A DNA stretch of 64,000 nucleotides from Rhizobium sullae (GTDB lineage Bacteria > Pseudomonadota > Alphaproteobacteria > Rhizobiales > Rhizobiaceae): positions 310,001-374,000 of the forward strand of contig NZ_CP104143.1 of assembly GCF_025200715.1 (NCBI RefSeq), written 5' to 3'. This document shows positions 57,819 to 64,000 of this stretch, one piece after another (within the stretch, counting starts at the first letter, position 1; each line of letters opens with the position of its first letter). The translations under genes were made by a program, and so were the position numbers. The notes under the pieces were generated by a model. That model ran no database searches and was not told where the DNA came from. It saw nothing but the letters and a program-made list of their open reading frames with translations.

Positions 57819-58669
57819 TCCGCCACCCCAACAATTGTCTCTGTAGAGGCGCCTGGCATTTTCTCGACCTTGATGACGTAGCGAGACCGAAGTTTCTTGT
57901 AGAGGGCATCGTTGGCCGCGACCTTGCGGGCATGGAGCCATTCCCTGCGCGCGGCGTCGCGGACTTGCTCGAACGGGAGTTCGCGCGCTTCGACACGCTC
58001 GCTGACCCGTACCAGATGCGTGCCGTACCCCGAGATTACTGGGCCCTGCCAGGTACCTGGCGTGGCGCGGTCGATCCAAGCTGCGAAATCAGCCCCAAAT
58101 GTCTGCGCCACTTCCGACTTCGTCAGGTCACGGAAATCGGAACCTGCGAGCAACGGGCTGCCGGCCGTCGAGGCGTCCGTTGTCCCTGCATCCAGGGCCA
58201 GGCGCAAACGTTCCACCTCTACTTCGTTTGCTGCTTGCGCGCCTGACGGGAAGTAGACCTGCGTGAAGGATACGCTTGGCTTGCCGCTGAACCGATCCGG
58301 ATGATCGGCCACAAACGCCCTCAATTCGGCGTCGGTCGGTTGGACATCGGCGGCGAGGTCGGCGACGAACTCCATCTTCTGCCGTATCCGGCGGCGGACA
58401 ATGGCGTCGTCGCGGTCGAGGCCCATGGCGATGCCCTCGCGATAGAAAACATCGTCGCGGATGTATTCATCCACCAGTGCTTCCGTTTCCTTGGCCGTGG
58501 GCCGCCGCTGCCAGGTCTGGCTGAAGATCGCCTGCAGACTGGCGATCTGGCCGGCGCTGACGACGATCTCGTCCGGAGCCGTCTCGTCACCGGTCGCCCA
58601 TTGGTACACTCCGAAGAGGACCGCGCCGATGACGAGGAAATGCAGCAGCGGTTCGCGCAGCAGCTTCAT
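57815..58669 (-). CDS. Parvulin-type peptidyl-prolyl isomerase, membrane-anchored
   Basis: A 284-residue protein with one N-terminal helix (HFLVIGAVLFGVYQW), a SurA-like helical region (EALVDEYIRDDVFYREGIAM, then RRRIRQKMEFVAD) and a PpiC-like domain with VSFTQVYFP and GTWQGPVISGYGTHLVRVSE. It probably helps fold an exported protein at the outer face of the inner membrane. Start at 58669 chosen because GAGGA precedes it; ATG 58681 is an alternative. Eight bases after the preceding gene. Confidence 0.82.
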   Translation of the reverse strand: MKLLREPLLHFLVIGAVLFGVYQWATGDETAPDEIVVSAGQIASLQAIFSQTWQRRPTAKETEALVDEYIRDDVFYREGIAMGLDRDDAIVRRRIRQKMEFVADLAADVQPTDAELRAFVADHPDRFSGKPSVSFTQVYFPSGAQAANEVEVERLRLALDAGTTDASTAGSPLLAGSDFRDLTKSEVAQTFGADFAAWIDRATPGTWQGPVISGYGTHLVRVSERVEARELPFEQVRDAARREWLHARKVAANDALYKKLRSRYVIKVEKMPGASTETIVGVAE

Positions 58670-58677
58670 GACATTCC

Positions 58678-59430
58678 TCATTTCTGCTCGACCGAAGGCA
58701 ACGAGTACAGCCGGGCGGGTTCCCCCGCCTGCAGAATCAACACGTCGTGGTCGCCTGGTCCACAGTAGAGCGGGTCGGATTCCTCTGCCTGCAGCGCCGG
58801 CATGCCGTGATCGCCCAGCCGGCGTAACGCCGTCGGCGGGGCTGCAAGCGCCGCTCGGACCTGATCCTGGCCGTTCGCCGAACCATAGAACCGAACCAGG
58901 CCGTGTCTTTCTGCAGCGGCGGAATCGAACGATCCATCGACAAGCGCGCGGACGACCTTTTCGTCCGTTACGATGACAATATCGCCCTTCGCCGGCCCGT
59001 CGGCATGGACGTGGACGGAATAGCCCCCTTCCGTCGGCGTGTAAGTTGTCCACATCACGGCCGGTATCAGCACGACCGAGAAGCTCGGGCTCTTGCCGGT
59101 CGCCGAAGCGGCGGCGTTCATCCGCGCGCCGAGTCCGGTCATGCTCTCGGCGGCCCGGCGGAATCCGCTCCCGAACAGATCCCTTTTTGCTGGATTCTCT
59201 GGGCGCGGCGGCAGCATGCCGGCCTGCTCTGCCTGGGAGACCGCGGTGCGTACATAGAGCGACTTCGGAAAAACCCAGTTCAGCAGGCCGAGGGCTATAT
59301 CGTTGGGGTTTTCATAGCCGCAAGCGGCAGCGGAGGGCGGGGCGACGGCGGCGAGAAGAGCCGCCGTCGCGAGCAGCCGGGACCACCGTCGGTGACGTGG
59401 GACCGTGCTTGCTGGAGCATTTTTCCACAT
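58678..59430 (-). CDS. Exported protein of unknown family in the DUF3604 operon
   Basis: A 250-residue protein with a signal peptide (cleavage near PSAAACG). It contains CGYENPNDIALGLLNWVFPK, FSVVLIPAVMWTTYTPTEGG and HVHADGPAKGDIVIVTDEKV. Two histidines and an aspartate (HVHAD) near residue 140 and two late cysteines could bind metal, but no family is recognised. GCGGAGG precedes the ATG. It sits 16 bases after DUF3604 and 8 before the isomerase. Confidence 0.72.
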   Translation of the reverse strand: MWKNAPASTVPRHRRWSRLLATAALLAAVAPPSAAACGYENPNDIALGLLNWVFPKSLYVRTAVSQAEQAGMLPPRPENPAKRDLFGSGFRRAAESMTGLGARMNAAASATGKSPSFSVVLIPAVMWTTYTPTEGGYSVHVHADGPAKGDIVIVTDEKVVRALVDGSFDSAAAERHGLVRFYGSANGQDQVRAALAAPPTALRRLGDHGMPALQAEESDPLYCGPGDHDVLILQAGEPARLYSLPSVEQK

Positions 59431-59446
59431 GGCGTAGCCTCCGCAG

Positions 59447-61405
59447 TTATCGTTCAGGCGTGTACCAGATCGGCGAAGTGTAGGCCCGTTCCTGCCCGAA
59501 CATCGGCACTTCGGCAGGCATCTTGATGCCGAAGCGCACCGCGTCATAAGCGGTCCAGCGCGGCGTCGGGATCTCAAGTACGCGGGCGTAATAGACCGCC
59601 CGCAGCGCGGCATCGAATTCCGGGTCGGTCCACGTCTTGATCAGTTCGGAAGCGCCGATGGTGTTCGTCCAGGTGGCCCTCGCCACGTCGACCGTATTGC
59701 CGACCGCAGGCAGCTTGCCGTCGGCGCCCGGTGCCCGATCATCGGACCAGACAACGTCGTACACCTTCTCCTGGCGTGCGCCGGCGTCGTCGATCCAGCC
59801 CTTGACGATCTGGATACGGTCGAGATTGCCGCCAAGCGGATCCTTAAGCGCCGCGACGAGGAAGGTCGGGGACTTGCCGGTCGGCGCCGCACTGAGGTCG
59901 CCGCCCATCGGCACGCCCTTGGTATAGCCTGCGAAGGCTGGGCTGCGCGATTGGGCGTCGGCATCGGTAAAGTCCCAGCCGCCGAAGAACCGCACCAGCA
60001 TGCGCGGACCGGTGGTCGCGTAGACCTCCTTGCGGCGCATGGCGTCCCAGATCGCCTCGCGCGTGTTCTCCGTCGCCCAGACGCCGGCATAGCCGGACGC
60101 GACCTGCTGCCAACCCATCAGGAACACGTCGCCGTTGCGCATGAACTCGTGATGCGCGCGATCAGGGCTCGGTTCCGCGCCGGTGTGCTTGCCGAAGAAG
60201 TTGTCCTCCTCGGCGGTGGCGAGGGACGTGTGGCTGTCGGTCGAGCCGATCATGCCGAACTTGTAGGGGTTGACGCCAAGCTTCGCCTCGAGCTGAAGGC
60301 CGGTCTGCAGCGCCGTGCGCGCATACTCGCTCTGCAGCATTTCCGGCTTCTTCACTTCGCTGAGGTTCAGGTTGCCCTTGTCCCATAGCTCGTAGCCGGC
60401 GAATTCGTCGGTGGGCGAGAGATAGGGATGCGCCTCGCCGTCGCCCTTGATCTGCGTTACCTCGTAGAGCGGTTCCCAATGGGCGCGCTTCTCCGCATAG
60501 TCCGCCGACAGCGGCTGACCGGTGGCGGGATTGGTCTCCGTCGGGAACATCCAGCCGTTTGAGAGATTGCCGTTGTGCGAAATGGCAAGGATCCTCCCAC
60601 CGGTCTTGTCTTCATAGGCCTGGAGATGTTTCCACAAATCCTCCGGGGTCGTACTGCCGAGCGGAGGATAGGTCGTAAAAGGAAGGGTCTGCGCCGCCTT
60701 GTCTCCACCGTCGCGGTAGATCACGACACGATGAAGATTGTTGCCAGGCGGCACCTGCGAGGTCCACTCATAACCGATGAAGGCGGTGAAACGACCCGGC
60801 TCGTTGTATTTTTCCGCCGCGGCGATGATCTGATCCCAGGTCGAGCGAAACCCCTCCGAGCCCGGCAAAAACTCCAGCGCCTTCGGAAACTTGCCGCGTG
60901 AGAAGCTGTCGATGATCTCGAGGGCGGCGGTAACGCCGTCCTGGCCGCCCGCTTGCACCAGGTCGTACCACCGCCGGCCCGTCGGGTCTGCGAGCATTTC
61001 GGGCTTCCCGGCGAAGAGAGCCGGAAAGAAGCCCATGTTGTCGGAGTGGTCGGTGATGGCCAGGAAGTCGAGGGGGCGCGACAGTTTCACCCGCTCGCCG
61101 CCGGAAGCGGTCAGCTCCTCGCCGCGGGCTAAGCGGTAGGCGTCCTCGAAGCCGAGCCGGGTGCCGAAGGCCCCTGCGTCCAGCGACGCGCTGGTGTGCA
61201 GATGCGTGTCTCCCCAGAACACGCGGCTCGGGAAATTGCGTTGCGCGTAGGGCGAATAGCCCGGCGCCTTACCCGGTGCGGCGGACGAAGGATCGAGGGT
61301 GCCGGCATCGGTGTTCGTCGTCTGCGCAGCCGCCGGTGAGACGACGAGGACGCTTGCGATAGTCAAAGCGCGATAGAGGCGCGATTGGTTACGGATAGGC
61401 CTCAT
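59447..61405 (-). CDS. DUF3604 exported protein with PHP-like metal motifs
   Basis: A 652-residue protein with a signal peptide (SVLVVSPAAAQ). Motifs resemble a PHP-type metallo-hydrolase: VFWGDTHLHTSASLDAGAFG near residue 62, FLAITDHSDNMGFF near 112, AISHNGNLSNGWMF, and MIGSTDSHTSLATAEEDNFF near 400. A periplasmic metal-dependent hydrolase is therefore likely, substrate unknown. Start at 61405 has GGGAAGGA 9 bases upstream; the open frame continues into an oxidoreductase fragment and should not be joined. First gene of a four-gene operon. Confidence 0.85.
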   Translation of the reverse strand: MRPIRNQSRLYRALTIASVLVVSPAAAQTTNTDAGTLDPSSAAPGKAPGYSPYAQRNFPSRVFWGDTHLHTSASLDAGAFGTRLGFEDAYRLARGEELTASGGERVKLSRPLDFLAITDHSDNMGFFPALFAGKPEMLADPTGRRWYDLVQAGGQDGVTAALEIIDSFSRGKFPKALEFLPGSEGFRSTWDQIIAAAEKYNEPGRFTAFIGYEWTSQVPPGNNLHRVVIYRDGGDKAAQTLPFTTYPPLGSTTPEDLWKHLQAYEDKTGGRILAISHNGNLSNGWMFPTETNPATGQPLSADYAEKRAHWEPLYEVTQIKGDGEAHPYLSPTDEFAGYELWDKGNLNLSEVKKPEMLQSEYARTALQTGLQLEAKLGVNPYKFGMIGSTDSHTSLATAEEDNFFGKHTGAEPSPDRAHHEFMRNGDVFLMGWQQVASGYAGVWATENTREAIWDAMRRKEVYATTGPRMLVRFFGGWDFTDADAQSRSPAFAGYTKGVPMGGDLSAAPTGKSPTFLVAALKDPLGGNLDRIQIVKGWIDDAGARQEKVYDVVWSDDRAPGADGKLPAVGNTVDVARATWTNTIGASELIKTWTDPEFDAALRAVYYARVLEIPTPRWTAYDAVRFGIKMPAEVPMFGQERAYTSPIWYTPER

Positions 61406-61417
61406 GATGGTGTTCCT

Positions 61418-61513
61418 TCCCCTATTGAGACCGCGCATCGTCAATTCGCGCGCGGCAGTCACCCCGGCGAAACCACCGCCGACGATCACCGTATCAACTG
61501 TTGATCGTCTCAA
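61418..61513 (-). pseudogene. N-terminal fragment of a flavin amine oxidase
   Basis: From a TTG at 61513: STVDTVIVGGGFAGVTAARE then LTMRG, the FAD-binding opening of monoamine-oxidase-like proteins, ending after about 31 residues. It is in frame with DUF3604 but joined to it without homology. Upstream in the same frame, another short piece (RFNKTWQPRDFELAE, stop near 61530) looks like the tail of a further lost gene. Both indicate a deletion junction. Confidence 0.65.
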
Positions 61514-61600
61514 CGGCGGGCGAATGGATTACTCCGCCAGCTCGAAATCGCGCGGCTGCCAGGTCTTGTTGAACCGGTGGGGCCGCAAAATCGCATTCGG

Positions 61601-61936
61601 TCAGTCCACGTAGACAACGACGTAGCGGCCTCCATAGGACTGATAGTAGGTGCCGCCGCACCGCCAGACGGAGACACCGCTGATGCTCGTCCTAACGCAG
61701 GCGGCCGGCAGCGCGGCGACGTAGATCGCCGAGCGACGGACCGTGCGGCGCGTTGTGCGCCTTGCGACGCCCGCCACGCTGCCAGGAGTCGACGGCCGGC
61801 CGACCCGAGCCTCCGCCTCGGTGATGATGAAACTGACGTGGCCTGATTGTCCGGCCACCCAGCCGTCGGTCACCACGAGGGCGGCGACGATAGCCGCGGC
61901 CGAGACGTACTTTCGGAAGGTTCGCTGCGTGCTCAT
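61601..61936 (-). CDS. Small exported protein paired with DUF2092
   Basis: A 111-residue protein with an N-terminal hydrophobic segment (AAAIVAALVVTDGWVAG), a basic middle (VARRTTRRTVRR) and a conserved-looking end: YVAALPAACVRTSISGVSVW then RCGGTYYQSYGGRYVVVYV. Two cysteines could form a disulphide in the periplasm. It overlaps the DUF2092 gene by four bases (ATGA). Function unknown. Confidence 0.72.
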   Translation of the reverse strand: MSTQRTFRKYVSAAAIVAALVVTDGWVAGQSGHVSFIITEAEARVGRPSTPGSVAGVARRTTRRTVRRSAIYVAALPAACVRTSISGVSVWRCGGTYYQSYGGRYVVVYVD

Positions 61937-62754
61937 TCATGTGACTCCAGTACGAGGTCGCCGATCGCGTCGGAGTAGACTGCATCGAGCTTCTTGGCCT
62001 CCGCCGGCGGGGTGAAGGAGAACGTCTTGGCATCAACCTTGTTGGTGCTCCAGTCGCGCAGACGAAGCGTGTACTGCGGCGCGCCGGTCACCCATTTCGT
62101 GGTTATCACGTATTTCATCGGCAGCTTCTGATCGCCCTTGCTGATCCAGAGCTGCCAGTCGACCACGTCGTTGCGGAACGCCAGATGGTCGCATTCGACG
62201 CCTCCGACATAGGAGGTTCCAACAAGCGATCCCGATATTACCCCGTCGGTCAGGGCGGCATAGGGATCGGCAGCCAGCAGGTCGGCGCCGACGGCATCGA
62301 GGCCTGTCAGCATTCGGAACTCCTGAACAGCCTCGTCGATTGAAGGTCCGGGGCTGTCAAATTGCGCGTAGACGTTCAAACCTTTCCCATAGAGCGACAC
62401 GACCTTGCCGTCGAAGGTGACCTGAACGTCTGCATATGGTCCCTTCCGCGTCATCGACAGGCCGCTGGGACGCGAGATGGCCATGGATCCGGAGGCGCTG
62501 TACTGGATCTTCTGGCCCTGCCTGTCGACGATCTCGTGATCGGTGTCGTATTCGACATTGAGCTCCTTGAGCGCCTTCAACTGGTCGGCCATGGCACGCA
62601 GGACGGAATCCGCGTCGGGATCGATGACGCTCTGGCTCCAGGCCGGCGCAGCCGCCAGGCCCGCAGTGATCACCGCAGCCGCCAGGCCGACGGCTCGACG
62701 CCGTGATCGGACACAGACACTGGCACTGATGTTCTCTTGCTTCATGTCATTCAA
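61933..62754 (-). CDS. DUF2092 periplasmic protein
   Basis: A 273-residue protein with signal peptide (AAAPAWSQ), then DSVLRAMADQLKALKELNVE and KIQYSASGSMAISRPSGLSM, KVVSLYGKGLNVYAQFDSPG and SYVGGVECDHLAFRNDVVDW, the DUF2092 pattern related to LolA/LppX-like lipid-carrier folds. It may carry a lipid or hydrophobic ligand; this is inferred from fold family. GGAGG precedes; the ATG at 62745 has slightly better spacing than 62754. Upstream of the small exported gene with translational coupling. Confidence 0.8.
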   Translation of the reverse strand: MNDMKQENISASVCVRSRRRAVGLAAAVITAGLAAAPAWSQSVIDPDADSVLRAMADQLKALKELNVEYDTDHEIVDRQGQKIQYSASGSMAISRPSGLSMTRKGPYADVQVTFDGKVVSLYGKGLNVYAQFDSPGPSIDEAVQEFRMLTGLDAVGADLLAADPYAALTDGVISGSLVGTSYVGGVECDHLAFRNDVVDWQLWISKGDQKLPMKYVITTKWVTGAPQYTLRLRDWSTNKVDAKTFSFTPPAEAKKLDAVYSDAIGDLVLESHE

Positions 62755-62848
62755 CCTCCGTTTCAGGGTATGTTCACTGACTTGCCCTAGAACTTCCCAC
62801 GCGTCGGGTGTCGGTTTTCCAGCGCCTCGCCTATGGCGGCATCGGCGG

Positions 62849-63142
62849 TCATCCTGTCGGGCGCGGCCCCCGACCTTCGCTTTCTCCTATCGCTTCGGCG
62901 ACTTCGTTGACGAGATGGTCGATCAGCTCCTGCCATTCACGCCGTCGCTCTTCGCAAAGTGCGGCCGTTGTCTCCACGACATTGGCGAGCGCCCGTTCGG
63001 CCTCGGCCAGATCCGCGCAGAGATCGCAGAAGTCCTCGCTCCTGCCCATCAGTCTTCGGATCGACAGTTCCGCCTGCGGAAACCGTCGGGCCGCAGCCGA
63101 GAATGCCTGCTCTTTGCGAGTCACTTCGTCATTCGTCGCCAT
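62849..63142 (-). CDS. Small helical hypothetical protein
   Basis: A 97-residue, charged, all-helical protein: RKEQAFSAAARRFPQAELSI, MGRSEDFCDLCADLAEAERA and EERRREWQELIDHLVNEVAE. It has no signal or membrane segment; it could be a coiled-coil adaptor. The codon use fits the genome. It lies 95 bases upstream of DUF2092 on the same strand and divergent from the regulator-like gene at the edge. No family recognised. Confidence 0.6.
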   Translation of the reverse strand: MATNDEVTRKEQAFSAAARRFPQAELSIRRLMGRSEDFCDLCADLAEAERALANVVETTAALCEERRREWQELIDHLVNEVAEAIGESEGRGPRPTG

Positions 63143-63358
63143 CGCGCCACCGTTGAAGGGAGACTAGGCGCGATTTTGCTGCCAGCGTAGAGAACTGCTG
63201 TAGTTTACGTGGTGTATCGGGAGCAGACTCCCCAATCCGGGTCGATGCCCGGCCTCATGAAACCGAACATTAGCTATCGCTATTTGGACCATGCGCGTAG
63301 TATATAGCTTGCAATTGGACGATGCGGGCGAACCATCGTGCACGCACTGGGGGGTGCC
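63143..63358. promoter_or_regulatory. Divergent promoter region
   Basis: A 216-base gap between two divergent genes, lower in GC than its flanks, with TATATAG at 63302-63308 as a possible -10 for the rightward gene. No operator recognised. Confidence 0.35.
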
Positions 63359-64000
63359 GTGACTCATGCAGGGGCATTAGAACCGGGTGACATGCGGCCC
63401 GCCGAAGGGGCCTGCCGCGAGCAGCTTTCGCGTATCCAGCAAAGCACCGATTTCCGCGCGACGGAACGAGAACATCGATTTCTTGACTATGTGGTCGATG
63501 AGAGCCTGTCCGGTCGAGGAGAACGGATAAAGGCATATTCAGTCGCCGTGGAAGTATTCGGGCGGAACAGCACGTTCGACCCCCAAAATGATCCGATCGT
63601 ACGCATCGCTGCCAGTCACATTCGCCGGTCCTTGGAGCACTACTACCTGACTGGCGGGAGGGCAGATCCTGTTGTCCTCAGCATTCCGAAAGGTAGTTAT
63701 ATACCCGTGTTCTCTGTTCGGGCGCCGACGGAAGACACTGCTTCAGCCATGGCGGTGGACGTGTATAAACCGATGCGGCCATCAACAAGCGAGCAAGCTG
63801 GATCGAACATTCCGGCGGGCGCCGTCCCCAGTTCGCAAGACGTCCTCGCTCAGCTTCAGCGGATCGTCTCAAGCCCTGAATTTCGCAGGGTAGGACGCAC
63901 AGGCGTCTTCCTTAGTTACCTCGTCGAGGAGGCCCTCGCCGGACGTGGACACCGGATCAAGGGCTATTCGATTGCGATCGAGGTGTTCAAGCGACCCGAG
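63359..64000 (+). CDS. Regulator-like protein with duplicated N-terminal domain (runs off the window)
   Basis: Open for at least 214 residues with no stop before the edge. The start is probably GTG 63359 (GGGGGG 5-10 bases upstream); ATG 63392 and GTG 63338 are alternatives. The same domain occurs twice: first LSRIQQSTDFRATEREHRFL..YVVDESLSGRGERIKAYSVA..VFGRN, then LAQLQRIVSSPEFRRVGRTG..YLVEEALAGRGHRIKGYSIA..VFKRP, cut by the edge. Single copies of this domain precede TPR or cyclase-like regulatory modules in rhizobial proteins, as I recall. The rest is unseen. Confidence 0.7.
   Translation, partial: MTHAGALEPGDMRPAEGACREQLSRIQQSTDFRATEREHRFLDYVVDESLSGRGERIKAYSVAVEVFGRNSTFDPQNDPIVRIAASHIRRSLEHYYLTGGRADPVVLSIPKGSYIPVFSVRAPTEDTASAMAVDVYKPMRPSTSEQAGSNIPAGAVPSSQDVLAQLQRIVSSPEFRRVGRTGVFLSYLVEEALAGRGHRIKGYSIAIEVFKRPE

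Noticed and set aside
61406..61513. DUF3604 with a 36-residue oxidoreductase-like N-terminus
   Set aside because: The extension is a Rossmann fragment ahead of a normal signal peptide that has its own ribosome-binding site at 61405.

Overview
The window looks like chromosomal DNA of a fast-growing rhizobium, most likely Rhizobium (Alphaproteobacteria, Rhizobiaceae). The support is high GC with strong GC codon bias, a RirA iron regulator, a CbrA-type cell-cycle histidine kinase beside a phasin gene, a zwf-pgl-edd operon next to the end of an alpha-glucoside-type ABC transporter, and a tRNA-His gene with the alphaproteobacterial G1:U72/A73 acceptor end. No complete mobile element, CRISPR array or rRNA was seen. 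Species is not claimed.

Layout. 1-5.0 kb: tail of a sugar ABC ATPase (aglK-like), a degenerate PilZ-like protein, then zwf-pgl-edd on the minus strand (Entner-Doudoroff entry). 5.0-9.4 kb: puuA/puuB-like polyamine catabolism pair, a divergent HI0933-type flavoprotein and an unlisted 47-aa membrane protein. 9.6-16.5 kb: two methyl-accepting chemotaxis proteins, a LysR and a LuxR regulator. 16.6-19.8 kb: isocitrate lyase with a small partner gene, divergent from an ScfR/RamB-type regulator across an array of TTTGTAAA-like sites. 19.9-26 kb: polyamine importer potFGHI and an AsmA protein. 26-32.5 kb: acetoacetyl-CoA synthetase, CbrA and phasin, a carbon-storage neighbourhood. 32.5-37.5 kb: tRNA-His, small proteins, a LysR/monooxygenase pair, methylmalonate-semialdehyde dehydrogenase and a frameshifted M48 protease. 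37.4-44.8 kb: rirA and a dppABCDF-gntK-SnoaL run. 44.8-50.8 kb: D-amino-acid dehydrogenase, a type III polyketide synthase plus isoprenylcysteine-methyltransferase-like pair, and a TPR/ECF sigma/anti-sigma set. 50.9-53.8 kb: ABC-F protein and peptidase T.

From about 53.9 kb to the right edge the region looks accessory: several gene fragments (53.95, 56.5 and 61.5 kb), a DUF900 hydrolase, an outer-membrane barrel, and a tightly packed minus-strand operon DUF3604 - exported protein - parvulin-type isomerase - HupE/UreJ-like membrane protein, preceded by a DUF2092 pair. At the edge is the start of a protein with two copies of one N-terminal domain.

The genes link metabolically: gluconokinase and zwf-pgl both feed Edd; potFGHI and puuAB import and degrade polyamines; acetoacetyl-CoA synthetase, phasin and glyoxylate-shunt isocitrate lyase handle C2/C4 acyl carbon. 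The best candidates for undescribed biology are the DUF3604/parvulin/HupE operon, the type III PKS/methyltransferase pair and the duplicated-domain regulator at the right edge. All homology calls are from reading sequence only, without database searches.
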